Assembly (NCBI RefSeq): GCF_024171785.1 | Contig: NZ_JAMTCK010000002.1 | Span: 1-64,000, forward strand | Direction: 5' to 3' | Length of the DNA stretch: 64,000 nt | Origin: Goodfellowiella coeruleoviolacea | GTDB taxonomy: Bacteria > Actinomycetota > Actinomycetes > Mycobacteriales > Pseudonocardiaceae | Shown: piece by piece, positions 45,968 to 54,038 of the stretch | How positions within the stretch are numbered: the first letter of the stretch is position 1 | Layout: each line of letters begins with the position of its first letter | Notes under the pieces: model-generated | Databases searched by the model: none | Seen by the model: the letters and a program-made list of their open reading frames with translations, nothing else | What the model was told of the DNA's origin: nothing | Made by a program: the position numbers and the translations under genes

Positions 45968-46043
45968 TTGACCTCTGATACCCCCTGGGGGTATAAATGA
46001 CCACGTGAACGGGAGCCGCGGCTACCAATACCCCCTAGGGGTA
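45968..46043 (+). promoter_or_regulatory. csoR promoter with two CsoR operators
   Basis: TTGACC (45968-45973) and TATAAA (45992-45997) with an 18-bp spacer form a promoter for the copper operon. ATACCCCC-T-GGGGGTAT (45978-45994), a perfect 17-bp palindrome, fills that spacer, and a second box TACCCC-CTA-GGGGTA lies at 46029-46043 in the leader, 38 bp before csoR. Both match known CsoR operators (TACCCCCTNGGGGTA type). Apo-CsoR would block RNA polymerase; Cu(I) binding releases it. Confidence 0.85.
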
Positions 46044-46081
46044 CTGTGAGGCTCGGGGTTCGTCACCGGAGGGAGTGGCAG

Positions 46082-46363
46082 ATGCGTGGCTACAGCACCG
46101 ACAAGGACGGCTACCTGGCGCGGTTGCGCCGGGTCGAAGGTCAGGTTCGGGGCCTGCAGCGGATGGTGGAGAACGACGAGTACTGCATCGACGTGCTCAC
46201 CCAGATCGCGGCGGCGACCAAGGCACTGCAGGCGGTCTCCCTCGGCCTGATGGACGAGCACCTCAAGCACTGCGTGGCCCAGGCCATCGCCGAGGGCGGC
46301 GTGGCAGCCGACGAGAAGGTCCGCGAGGCGAGCGAGGCCATCGCCCGCCTGGTGCGGTCCTGA
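46082..46363 (+). CDS. csoR: copper-sensing transcriptional repressor CsoR
   Basis: A 93-residue all-helical repressor of the CsoR/FrmR family. The Cu(I) ligands are present with correct spacing: Cys35 (NDEYCIDVL), His60 and Cys64 (EHLKHCV), distinguishing it from FrmR and RcnR types. DNA-binding basic helix YLARLRRVEGQVRGLQRM. ATG at 46082 has GGAGGGAG upstream; an in-frame start at 46046 would run through the leader operator and is rejected. It is the first gene of the copper operon and autoregulated through the boxes at 45978-46043. Confidence 0.95.
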   Translation: MRGYSTDKDGYLARLRRVEGQVRGLQRMVENDEYCIDVLTQIAAATKALQAVSLGLMDEHLKHCVAQAIAEGGVAADEKVREASEAIARLVRS

Positions 46364-46413
46364 GCCCGAACACCACGAAGAGTCACCACGTCAACGCGAA
46401 CGAGGAGAGAACC

Positions 46414-46623
46414 ATGGCCGAGTCCACCTACACCGTTGTCGGCATGACCTGCGGGCACTGCGTGCAGTCGGTGACCGAGGAGGTCAGCAAGATCAACGGG
46501 GTGTCCGGGGTGGCCGTTGACCTGCCCACCGGCGCGGTGACCGTGACCAGCGCTGACGCCCTCGACGAGGCCGACGTGCGCGCCGCCGTCGAAGAGGCCG
46601 GCTACCAGCTGGCCGCCAGCTGA
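46414..46623 (+). CDS. copZ: copper chaperone, HMA domain (CopZ-like)
   Basis: A 69-residue heavy-metal-associated domain protein. The metal site GMTCGHC is at residues 10-16 and the fold is complete (YTVVGMTC...VSGVAVDLPTGAVTVTS...VRAAVEEAGYQL). It carries Cu(I) in the cytoplasm to the P-type ATPase encoded two genes downstream and to CsoR. ATG with GAGGAGAG upstream; 50 bp after csoR. Confidence 0.95.
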   Translation: MAESTYTVVGMTCGHCVQSVTEEVSKINGVSGVAVDLPTGAVTVTSADALDEADVRAAVEEAGYQLAAS

Positions 46624-46693
46624 CCCCAACCACTGACCGGTGTGGAGCCGGCACCGTCCGGCTCCACACCGGGACCCCGGCAGCGAGGAAGTC

Positions 46694-47653
46694 ATGAACA
46701 CAGCAGCGAAGCTCTCCGCCTACGGTGCGGCACTCGCCCTGGTCGCCGCGGGCGCCTGGGCGGCCGGAACCGCTGTCGGTCCCCTTCCCGGCGCGTCCGC
46801 GTCCAGCGGGCACACCGGCACGACCGGTGGTGAGGACACCGGCCACGGGGACGCTCACAGCGGCACCGTCGCGGAGGGCGCGCGGACCGACCTGCCCGGC
46901 GGGTTGGCGTCGTCCAGGGGCGGATACACCCTCACGCCCACCAGCACGACCCTGTCCACCGGCACCGACCAGCCCTTCTCCTTCCGCGTCCTCGGCCAGG
47001 ACGGCGCCCCCGTCACCGGCTTCGAGGTCGAGCACGACAAGCGGATGCACCTGATCGTGGTGCGCCGGGACACCGCCGGGTTCCAGCACGTCCATCCGGA
47101 CATGGCCGCCGACGGCACCTGGAGCGTGCCCCTCACCCTGACCGAAGCCGGCACCTACCGGGTCTTCGCCGACTTCACCCCCACCGGGGGCAGCGCGACC
47201 ACCCTGGGCACCGACATCTTCGTGGCCGGCCAGTTCACGCCCCGGTCCTACCCGTCCTCCCGAGTGGCGGAGGTGGACGGCTACCAGGTGCGGCTGACCG
47301 GTGACCTGGTCGCGGGCACGGCCTCGCCGCTGCGGCTGAGCGTGACCAGGGACGGCCAGCCCGTCACCGACCTGCAGCCCTACCTCGCCGCCTACGGGCA
47401 CCTGGTGGCGCTGCGCCTGGGTGACCTGGCCTACCTGCACGTGCACCCCGACGGCGCCCCCGGCGACGGCCGCACCCCGGCCGGCCCGGACGTCGACTTC
47501 GTGGCCGAGGTGCCCACGGCCGGCGGCTACCGGCTGTTCCTGGACTTCCAGCACGCGGGCGCGGTGCACACCGCGGAGTTCACCGTGGACGCCACCACCG
47601 GCACGCCGACGGGCCCGGCCGGCGTCGAGAGCACCGGCCACGGGCACGGCTGA
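46694..47653 (+). CDS. secreted/anchored His-rich protein of the copper operon
   Basis: A 319-residue protein with an N-terminal hydrophobic signal or anchor ([19 protein letters not shown], residues 4-22), then a Gly/His/Thr-rich linker ([21 protein letters not shown]). Two beta-sandwich-like repeats follow, each containing a His cluster: [21 protein letters not shown] and [13 protein letters not shown]. The C-terminus ends GHGHG. Cytochrome-like or blue-copper ligands are not complete, but the His/Met-containing sites suggest extracytoplasmic copper binding. It lies between copZ and copA, so a role in handling exported Cu at the cell surface is likely by context. ATG start with GAGGAA upstream. 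Confidence 0.82.
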   Translation: MNTAAKLSAYGAALALVAAGAWAAGTAVGPLPGASASSGHTGTTGGEDTGHGDAHSGTVAEGARTDLPGGLASSRGGYTLTPTSTTLSTGTDQPFSFRVLGQDGAPVTGFEVEHDKRMHLIVVRRDTAGFQHVHPDMAADGTWSVPLTLTEAGTYRVFADFTPTGGSATTLGTDIFVAGQFTPRSYPSSRVAEVDGYQVRLTGDLVAGTASPLRLSVTRDGQPVTDLQPYLAAYGHLVALRLGDLAYLHVHPDGAPGDGRTPAGPDVDFVAEVPTAGGYRLFLDFQHAGAVHTAEFTVDATTGTPTGPAGVESTGHGHG

Positions 47654-47688
47654 CCGCCGCCCAGACACGATCGAGGGAGAGTTCGCAG

Positions 47689-50031
47689 ATGAGTTCCACC
47701 CCGAACCCGTCGGGAGCCGTGGCCGACACCGGCCAGGTCGAGCTGGCGATCACCGGGATGACCTGCGCGTCCTGCGCGGCCCGGATCGAACGCAAGCTGA
47801 ACAAGCTCGACGGCGTCACCGCCACGGTCAACTACGCCACGGAGAAGGCCAAGGTCAGCTTCCCCGCCGCGCTGGACCCCCAGGAGCTGATCGCCCAGGT
47901 CGAGGCCGCCGGCTACGGCGCCAGCCTGCCCGCGCCGCCACCCCCCGAGACCACCGAGGCGGGCCAGCCGGGGCCCGCGCCCGAGGACGACCCCACCCGC
48001 TCGCTGCGGCAGCGGCTGATCGGCTCGGCCGCGCTGGCCGTGCCGGTGATCGCGCTGGCGATGATCCCCGCCCTGCAGTTCACCTACTGGCAGTGGATCT
48101 CGCTGACGCTGGCCGCCCCGGTGCTGGTCTGGGGCGCCTGGCCGTTCCACCGCGCCGCCTGGGCCAACCTGCGCCACGGCGCGGCCACCATGGACACCCT
48201 GATCTCCATGGGCACCATCGCCGCGTTCGCCTGGTCGCTGTACGCGCTGCTGTTCGGCACCGCCGGCACGCCAGGCATGACCCACCCGTTCGAGTTCACC
48301 ATCCAGCGCACCGACGGCGCCGGCTCCATCTACCTTGAGGTCGCCGCCGGGGTCACCACCTTCATCCTGGCCGGCCGCTACTTCGAGGCCCGCGCCAAGC
48401 GCCGCGCCGGCGCCGCGCTGCGGGCCCTGCTGGAACTGGGCGCCAAGGACGTGGCCGTGCTGCGCGGCGGCCGCGAGCAGCGCATCCCCGTTGACCAGCT
48501 GGCGGTGGGCGACCGGTTCGTGGTCCGCCCCGGCGAGAAGATCGCCACCGACGGTGTGGTCGAGGAGGGCAACTCGGCGGTGGACGCCAGCATGCTCACC
48601 GGCGAGTCCGTCCCCGTGGAGATCGGGCCCGGCGACGCCGTGGTCGGGGCGACCGTGAACGCGGGCGGCCGGCTGGTGGTGCGTGCCACCAGGGTCGGCG
48701 CGGACACGCAGCTGGCGCAGATGGCCAAGCTGGTCGAGGACGCCCAGACCGGCAAGGCCGAGATCCAGCGGCTGGCCGACCGGGTCTCCGCGGTGTTCGT
48801 GCCGATCGTGATCGCGCTGGCCGTGGGCACCCTGGCGTTCTGGCTGGGGGCCGGCGGCGGGGTGGCCGCGGCGTTCACCGCGGGGGTGGCCGTGCTGATC
48901 ATCGCCTGCCCGTGCGCGCTCGGGCTGGCCACGCCGACCGCGCTGCTGGTCGGCACCGGCCGAGGCGCCCAGCTCGGCATCCTGATCAAGGGCCCGGAGG
49001 TGCTGGAGTCGACCCGGCGCATCGACACCGTGGTGCTGGACAAGACCGGCACGGTCACCACCGGCCAGATGGACCTCGTCGAGGTGCACACCACGCCCGG
49101 CACCGACCGGGCGGAGGCACTGCGCCTGGCCGGCGCCCTGGAACACGCCTCCGAGCACCCGATCGCCAAGGCGATCGCCCGCGGTGCCGAGCAGGCCGTG
49201 GGCCAACTGCCCTCGGTGGAGGGGTTCACCAACGTCGAGGGACTGGGGGTGCAGGGCATCGTTGACGGCCGCGCCGTGCTGGTGGGCCGGTCGGCGCTGC
49301 TGGAGCAGTGGAGCCAGCCCCTGACCGCCGAACTGGCCAGGGCCAAGGCGGCGGCCGAGGCCGAGGGGCGCACCGCGGTGGCGGTGGCCTGGGACGGTCA
49401 GGCCCGCGCCGTGCTGGTGGTCGCCGACACCGTCAAGCCCACCTCGGCCCAGGCCATCCGCGAGCTGCGCGCGCTCGGGCTGACCCCGGTGTTGTTGACC
49501 GGCGACAACGAGGCCGTGGCCCGGTCGGTGGCCAAGCAGGTCGGCATCGACGAGGTCATCGCCGAGGTGCTGCCCAAGGACAAGGTGGACGTGGTCGCCC
49601 GCCTGCAGCAGCAGGGCAAGGTGGTGGCCATGGTCGGCGACGGCGTCAACGACGCGGCCGCGCTGGCCACGGCGGACCTGGGCCTGGCCATGGGCACCGG
49701 CACGGACGTGGCCATCGAGGCCAGCGACCTGACCCTGGTGCGGGGCGACCTGCGGGCCGCGGTGGACGCGATCCGGTTGTCCCGGCGCACGCTGGCCACC
49801 ATCAAGGGCAACCTGTTCTGGGCGTTCGCCTACAACGTGGCCGCGCTGCCGCTGGCGGCCACCGGGCTGCTCAACCCGATGATCGCGGGCGCGGCCATGG
49901 CGTTCTCGTCGGTGTTCGTGGTGAGCAACAGCCTGCGCCTGCGCGGCTTCCGCAGCAGCATCGGCACCTCGGACGCGCCGGCCCCGGCCACCTCGGGGCA
50001 GCGGCGGCCCGTCACCGCCGGGGCGCGCTGA
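47689..50031 (+). CDS. copA: copper-exporting P1B-type ATPase
   Basis: A 780-residue heavy-metal P-type ATPase. One N-terminal HMA domain with GMTCASCA (residues about 23-30), then eight predicted membrane helices. Key sites: actuator TGES ([10 protein letters not shown]), the membrane metal site [14 protein letters not shown] (CPC about residue 406), phosphorylation motif DKTGTVTTG (about 451), ATP-site [12 protein letters not shown] (HP), and hinge [10 protein letters not shown]. The CPC plus downstream conserved residues fit the Cu(I) subgroup. It pumps Cu(I) out of the cytoplasm. ATG start with GAGGGAGAG upstream; last gene of the operon, followed by a strong terminator. Confidence 0.96.
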   Translation: MSSTPNPSGAVADTGQVELAITGMTCASCAARIERKLNKLDGVTATVNYATEKAKVSFPAALDPQELIAQVEAAGYGASLPAPPPPETTEAGQPGPAPEDDPTRSLRQRLIGSAALAVPVIALAMIPALQFTYWQWISLTLAAPVLVWGAWPFHRAAWANLRHGAATMDTLISMGTIAAFAWSLYALLFGTAGTPGMTHPFEFTIQRTDGAGSIYLEVAAGVTTFILAGRYFEARAKRRAGAALRALLELGAKDVAVLRGGREQRIPVDQLAVGDRFVVRPGEKIATDGVVEEGNSAVDASMLTGESVPVEIGPGDAVVGATVNAGGRLVVRATRVGADTQLAQMAKLVEDAQTGKAEIQRLADRVSAVFVPIVIALAVGTLAFWLGAGGGVAAAFTAGVAVLIIACPCALGLATPTALLVGTGRGAQLGILIKGPEVLESTRRIDTVVLDKTGTVTTGQMDLVEVHTTPGTDRAEALRLAGALEHASEHPIAKAIARGAEQAVGQLPSVEGFTNVEGLGVQGIVDGRAVLVGRSALLEQWSQPLTAELARAKAAAEAEGRTAVAVAWDGQARAVLVVADTVKPTSAQAIRELRALGLTPVLLTGDNEAVARSVAKQVGIDEVIAEVLPKDKVDVVARLQQQGKVVAMVGDGVNDAAALATADLGLAMGTGTDVAIEASDLTLVRGDLRAAVDAIRLSRRTLATIKGNLFWAFAYNVAALPLAATGLLNPMIAGAAMAFSSVFVVSNSLRLRGFRSSIGTSDAPAPATSGQRRPVTAGAR

Positions 50032-50081
50032 CCCGGTGCCGGACGCCGGCCCGTGAGGTTCCGGGCGGAGCGGTGGTCAAG

Positions 50082-50116
50082 GGGTTCGGGGCAGTCACGT
50101 CGACTGCCCCGAACCC
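50082..50116. terminator. bidirectional hairpin terminator
   Basis: A perfect 15-bp inverted repeat (GGGTTCGGGGCAGTC / GACTGCCCCGAACCC) with a 5-base loop lies between copA and the convergent iron-binding-protein gene. Confidence 0.85.
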
Positions 50117-50134
50117 GCGTCCGTGGTCGGGCGG

Positions 50135-51178
50135 TCAGCCCAGCTTCCTGGCGCCCTGGATGGCCTTGGCCAGTGCCTCCAGCAACGGCGCGCAGCCGGC
50201 GTGGGAGTAGCGGGGCTCGTACACCCAGGGAACGACCTGGTTGGCCGCGACCGCGGGCAGCGAGTTCCAGGTCGGCTTGGCCGCCAGCGCCGGGGGTTGC
50301 AGGGACGCGGTCCGGTTGTCCAGGAAGAGCACGTCGGCCTGGTACTTGTTGGCGTTCTCCCAGCTCAGGTTCTCGAAGAAGACACCGGCGCCGAGCTGGT
50401 CCGGGACGACGAAGTCAACGCCGAGTTCCTTGAAGTAGCGCAGGTCCGTCAGGACGTCCGGCGCGGCCACGTAGAACAGGTCGGGGCTGGCGGAGCAGGC
50501 CAGCACCCGGATCCCGCCGTTGGCCGAGGTGGCCTGGCGCAGTGCTTCCGAGGCCTGGTCGAAGCGGGCCTTGGCGTCGGTGACCTTCGGCGCGGACAGG
50601 TCCGCGCCCAGGGCCCGGGCCAGTTCCTCGTGCCGCTGGATCGGCACGGGCAGCGAGGTGTTTGCGGTGTTGATCCCGACGCTGGGCGCCAGGCCGAGGA
50701 TCTTGTCCTTGCTCTCGTCCGGCACGTACCAGAGGGTGTCCTTGGAGTACATCGGGGCGACCAGCAGGTCCGGCTGTAAGGACGCGAACTTCTCGATGTT
50801 GAACTCGCCCCAGTTGTTGCCCAGCACGAGCACCTTGTCCACGTCGATCTCGCCCGCCTGGACGTCGGCCTTGCCGTCCTTGTCCTTGGTGGGGCCGAAG
50901 ACCGCCGAGCACTCGACGCCGTAGTCGTGCAGTGCCGCGGCGGTGCCGACGAAGGCCACGATGTTGCGCGGTGTGGCGTCGGCCCGCACGGTCACGCCGC
51001 GGTCGTCGGTGAAGGACCAGCCGCCGGAGTTCCCGCTGGACGCCGTCCCGGACGAGCCGGTGGAACCGCTGCCGCTGCCGCCGCCTCCGCAGGCGGAGAC
51101 CAGGGCACCCAGGGCGAGGCTGCCACCCGCCGCGAGCAGACCACGACGGGAGAGACGGGGAACTCTGGCGTTGGGCAT
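50135..51178 (-). CDS. iron-siderophore ABC transporter substrate-binding lipoprotein
   Basis: A 347-residue Fe(3+)-siderophore binding protein of the FecB/FhuD (class III) type. The N-terminus combines a twin-Arg (RLSRRGLLAAGG) and a lipobox LVSACGGGG, followed by a Gly/Ser linker. The binding domain shows TPRNIVAFVGTAAALHDYGVE, DVDKVLVLGNNWGEFNIEKF and LQPDLLVAPM, typical of this family. It captures a ferric siderophore at the cell surface. No permease or ATPase is adjacent, so it must work with a transporter encoded elsewhere. An IdeR/DtxR box 46 bp upstream indicates iron repression. ATG start. Confidence 0.9.
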   Translation of the reverse strand: MPNARVPRLSRRGLLAAGGSLALGALVSACGGGGSGSGSTGSSGTASSGNSGGWSFTDDRGVTVRADATPRNIVAFVGTAAALHDYGVECSAVFGPTKDKDGKADVQAGEIDVDKVLVLGNNWGEFNIEKFASLQPDLLVAPMYSKDTLWYVPDESKDKILGLAPSVGINTANTSLPVPIQRHEELARALGADLSAPKVTDAKARFDQASEALRQATSANGGIRVLACSASPDLFYVAAPDVLTDLRYFKELGVDFVVPDQLGAGVFFENLSWENANKYQADVLFLDNRTASLQPPALAAKPTWNSLPAVAANQVVPWVYEPRYSHAGCAPLLEALAKAIQGARKLG

Positions 51179-51223
51179 GGCTGTCCTGCTTTCACACGCT
51201 GGGTCTCCTGGACGGCAACGAAG

Positions 51224-51236
51224 TTAGGCTAACCTA
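51224..51236 (-). promoter_or_regulatory. IdeR/DtxR iron box
   Basis: TTAGGCTAACCTA matches the core of the actinobacterial iron box (TTAGGTTAGGCTAACCTAA), 46 bp upstream of the siderophore-binding-protein start. It predicts repression by Fe(II)-loaded IdeR/DtxR. Confidence 0.85.
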
Positions 51237-51312
51237 TCCAAAGTGGCGGGTGGCGACGGGTCGCCCGCGGCGCCCGCCGCCGTCGCCGATCAGGAGTCCG
51301 GGGTGGACCGGA

Positions 51313-52524
51313 TCAGAACGAGGTGAGGATGATCCGCGCGGCCCGCGGTGAACCGTCGTGGACCAGGGACTCGAAGTGCCCGACGTCGTCGAAGGCGAAG
51401 CCGTACGCCTTGCCGTCGGCCGAGTTCGCGTGCAGCACGCGGGAGTAGTGGTCGGTGGTGGCCCGGGTGTAGAACTGGGCCGGGTCCACTGTGGGCTGGG
51501 TGTGCAGGTAGCCCAGGGTCGACCGGTGCAGTGCCGCGCACAGGGTGCGCGCGATCGGGCCGACCACCCCGTCGTTGGGGGCGTGCAGCGCACCGTCGCA
51601 GCCGAACACGTCCTTGGTGGACGGTCGCGAGAACGAGGCGACCCTGGCACCCGAGGTGTCGGTGAAGTTCATGACCCCGGCCGAGTCGGTCCGGCCGAAG
51701 AACTTCTTGTCCGGCTCGTTCTCGAACGGCACCACCGTCAGCGTGGTGCTCTGGTAGGTCGCCCACGCCTGGCTGACGTAGCTGTCGAAGTAGGTGGCGC
51801 TGAACAGTCCGGCGTCGATGCCCCTGCCCGGCGAGAGCGCCCGCAGCCGGGTGCCGTCACCGCGCGACTGGACCAGCTTGGCCCAGTCGCCCTGTTGGTC
51901 GCGCAGGGCGTTGAAGATCCGCTCGCGACCGTTGGGGACCAGGTCCCCGGTGCGCTGGGTGCTGCCGTTGGCGGCGGTCACCTCGACCGCGTGCGGCACG
52001 CTGAACATGTCCACCATGGAGGTGTTCAACCACAGGCCACTGGTGTTGTAGGTGAACTCGCTCCAGTCGAACAGGATGTCCCGGTTGGCGTCCCCGGCCG
52101 CCCACGGCGCGGGCTGCACGAGCCCGTCCGGGGTGAGGAAGAACTTCAGCTTCTCCCCGAAGGACACGTACACCCGGCCGGACAACATGATGGGCAACTG
52201 GATCGTGGTGGCCGAGCCGTTGGCCGGCCCGGTGATCGCCACGTCGGGTGCGGGGCTCGGCGGCAGCGACCCCGGCGACCACGGGGTGAACGCACCCGCC
52301 GCGTTGACGTAGCCGAGCTTGCCGGTGTTCAGGTTGGTGCCGAGCACGTAGACGTAGACCTGTTCGGCGCGCCCCGAGTTGTTGGTGAGGGTCAGCGGCA
52401 ACAGGTTGGGGGGCGCCGCCGCGACCGGCGCGGCCGACGCCGCTGACACGCCGACCGCGGTGGACGCGACCACCGCCACGGCGCTCAGCCAGTGGAGCAG
52501 TTTTCGGGTGAAACGCACGAGCAA
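51313..52524 (-). CDS. secreted beta-1,3-glucanase, GH64
   Basis: A 403-residue exported protein with a Sec signal peptide (residues 1-36, KLLHWLSAVAVVASTAVGVSA). The mature part is a GH64 thaumatin-like laminaripentaose-producing glucanase: LPLTLTNNSGRAEQVYVYVLG, SGRVYVSFGEKLKFFL, the acidic catalytic pair region DILFDWSEFTYN (Glu) and SMVDMFSVPHAVEV (Asp), and DVFGCDGALHAPNDG. It cuts beta-1,3-glucan such as fungal wall or laminarin into pentasaccharides. No separate carbohydrate-binding module. A LacI-type palindrome lies 69 bp upstream of its ATG, predicting substrate-inducible control. Confidence 0.92.
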   Translation of the reverse strand: MLVRFTRKLLHWLSAVAVVASTAVGVSAASAAPVAAAPPNLLPLTLTNNSGRAEQVYVYVLGTNLNTGKLGYVNAAGAFTPWSPGSLPPSPAPDVAITGPANGSATTIQLPIMLSGRVYVSFGEKLKFFLTPDGLVQPAPWAAGDANRDILFDWSEFTYNTSGLWLNTSMVDMFSVPHAVEVTAANGSTQRTGDLVPNGRERIFNALRDQQGDWAKLVQSRGDGTRLRALSPGRGIDAGLFSATYFDSYVSQAWATYQSTTLTVVPFENEPDKKFFGRTDSAGVMNFTDTSGARVASFSRPSTKDVFGCDGALHAPNDGVVGPIARTLCAALHRSTLGYLHTQPTVDPAQFYTRATTDHYSRVLHANSADGKAYGFAFDDVGHFESLVHDGSPRAARIILTSF

Positions 52525-52592
52525 CTCCTCACGATGTCTTCCGCGGAGCTGGGTGTGACTTCTCTCCTTCCTCGCGGCGCGACGGGGCCGCG

Positions 52593-52606
52593 TGAGAGCG
52601 CTCTCA
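52593..52606 (-). promoter_or_regulatory. LacI-type operator upstream of glucanase
   Basis: TGAGAGCGCTCTCA is a perfect 14-bp palindrome with the AGCGCT core of CebR/LacI-family boxes (CebR consensus TGGGAGCGCTCCCA). It sits upstream of the GH64 gene. It differs from the TTAGAGCGCTCCAA boxes of the polyol operon, so a different regulator probably binds it. Confidence 0.75.
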
Positions 52607-52796
52607 TGCTGGGTGGGTGCACCCCGGCTGTCAACCAGAAGGGGACGCCTGCGGGCAACCTTGCCGGAGTGTGCTCAACAGACGTTGGCCAACAACTGAT
52701 GACTGGCGCCACCGGGCCGGCCTGTTCGGCGCCGCCGTCGACCTCGGTGCGCCCCGGGGCGCGGTGCCGCGCACGCCCGGGAGCCGGCTCGGCGGG

Positions 52797-53570
52797 TCAG
52801 GGCCGGGTGGCCGCGGCCACGAACAGCGGCACCGCGAGGAACAACCGTCCGTCCCGCGCGCGCCGGGTCTGCTCGGCCACCCAGGCGTCGGCCTGGTCAC
52901 GTGGCACGGCGCCGGCCGAGTGCGCGGCGGCGGCCAGCCCGACGAGCAGGGGCAGCGCCCTCTCGTCGGTGTGCAGCACGGTGCGCGCGGAGACGGTGAC
53001 GTCGACAAAACCGTTGTCCAGCAACAGGTTCCGGTACCGGCGCGCGGACCAGGCATTGGTCACGGTGTCCGCGCGCGCGTGCCCGATCGCGCGGGTCAGC
53101 ACCGGCTCGTCGGAGTCGATCAGAAACCCGTCCCAGTCCTGGCCGAGCAGCACGATCCGCCCACCGGGGCGCAGCACGCGGCGCGCCTCGGCCAGTGCCG
53201 CCCCGGGATCGTCGAGTTCGTGGAACACCTTGTCCGCGCGGTAACCGGCGGCCGAGCCGTCGGGCAGCGGCAGTCGGTAGGCGCTGCCCAGGCGGAAGTC
53301 GGCGCCGGGCCAACGCCGGCGCGCCACCGCGACCATCCGTTCGCTGACGTCGACCCCGATCGCGGCGGCACCCAGGGCCCGCAGTTCGGCCACGGCCCGG
53401 CCCGAGCCGGTGCCCACGTCGACCACCAGCGCGCCGGGTGTCGGCGCCAGCAGGTCGTAGCTGTGCGCGCGCAGGCTGGCGGCCTCGGGTAGCGCGTCAG
53501 CCAGGTCGAGCCGCCGGATCAGTTCGTCCACCGCGATCTCGCTGGCGTCCGGGGGAGTGTGGTTGGACAT
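52797..53570 (-). CDS. class I SAM-dependent methyltransferase
   Basis: A 257-residue Methyltransf_11-type enzyme. Motif I VVDVGTGSGRAVAELRALG near residues 48-66, GVDVSERMVAVARRRWPG (motif II region), FRLGSAYRLPLPDGS and EARRVLRPGGRIVLLG (motif post-III) are all clear. It uses S-adenosylmethionine; acceptor unknown. ATG at 53570 is only 28 bp from the divergent MerR start, and the MerR palindrome lies between and over the MerR start, so the methyltransferase is probably the regulated target. Confidence 0.87.
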   Translation of the reverse strand: MSNHTPPDASEIAVDELIRRLDLADALPEAASLRAHSYDLLAPTPGALVVDVGTGSGRAVAELRALGAAAIGVDVSERMVAVARRRWPGADFRLGSAYRLPLPDGSAAGYRADKVFHELDDPGAALAEARRVLRPGGRIVLLGQDWDGFLIDSDEPVLTRAIGHARADTVTNAWSARRYRNLLLDNGFVDVTVSARTVLHTDERALPLLVGLAAAAHSAGAVPRDQADAWVAEQTRRARDGRLFLAVPLFVAAATRP

Positions 53571-53584
53571 GGTCGTCAGCGTGC

Positions 53585-53606
53585 GACTTAATGTCGACAT
53601 GAAGTC
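53585..53606. promoter_or_regulatory. MerR-type palindrome overlapping merR start
   Basis: GACTTAATGTC / GACATGAAGTC is a 22-bp inverted repeat with one mismatched pair. The right arm includes the ATG (53599) of the MerR-like gene and the left end is 15 bp from the divergent methyltransferase start. The arms are unusually A/T-rich for the region. It is the likely operator of the MerR protein. Confidence 0.7.
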
Positions 53607-54003
53607 AAGCGGAGACCACGCGCTGAGCATCGGGGCGGTCGCGGCGCGCTTCGGTGTGGCCACCCACGTGCTGCGGCACTGGGAATCCGTGGGACTGCTC
53701 ACCCCGGCCCGGGTCCACGGTGACCGGCGCCGCTACGGCCGCGAGGACCTGCACCGGGTCGCCGTGATCCTGCGCGCCAAACAGGCCGGGCTCGGCCTCG
53801 ACGCCATCCGGCAGATGCTCGCCGGCGGGAACTCCGCGCAGCGGCGCGAGGTGCTGCGCCGCCAGCACGCGGAGCTGACCCGGCGGGTCGCCGAGGCACA
53901 GGCCGCCCTGCGACTGGTCGAGTGCGCGCTGCGCTGCGACCACGAGGACGTGGCGCGGTGCGCGCACTTCCAGGCGGTCGTGGCCGAAGGGGGTGGACCG
54001 TGA
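53599..54003 (+). CDS. MerR family transcriptional regulator
   Basis: A 134-residue MerR regulator. Winged helix: LSIGAVAARFGVATHVLRHWESVGLLTPAR, then DRRRYGREDLHRVAVILRAKQAGLGLDAIRQML; a coiled-coil dimerisation helix follows (QRREVLRRQHAELTRRVAEAQAAL). The short C-terminus has CALRCDHEDVARCAHF with three Cys and two His, a possible metal- or thiol-sensing site. ATG at 53599 lies inside its own operator palindrome; an earlier start at 53557 would read through the whole divergent region and is less likely. Divergent from the methyltransferase. Confidence 0.86.
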   Translation: MKSSGDHALSIGAVAARFGVATHVLRHWESVGLLTPARVHGDRRRYGREDLHRVAVILRAKQAGLGLDAIRQMLAGGNSAQRREVLRRQHAELTRRVAEAQAALRLVECALRCDHEDVARCAHFQAVVAEGGGP

Positions 54004-54038
54004 ACCCGTTCCCGCCCGCGGCCAGCTGACCGTCCCGT

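Larger units (their letters stand above)
45564..46081. other. 518-bp divergent region before copper operon
   Basis: Contains three TACCCC/GGGGTA boxes (45809, 45979, 46029) and the csoR promoter, described separately. The segment 45600-45800 shows no gene or hairpin of note. The promoter of the J-domain/NERD gene must lie close to 45564-45700. Confidence 0.55.

Noticed and set aside
52492-53244. A plus-strand frame of 250 codons over the glucanase promoter and methyltransferase gene
   Set aside because: It runs through the LacI-type operator and opposite a well-supported methyltransferase; no family resemblance.
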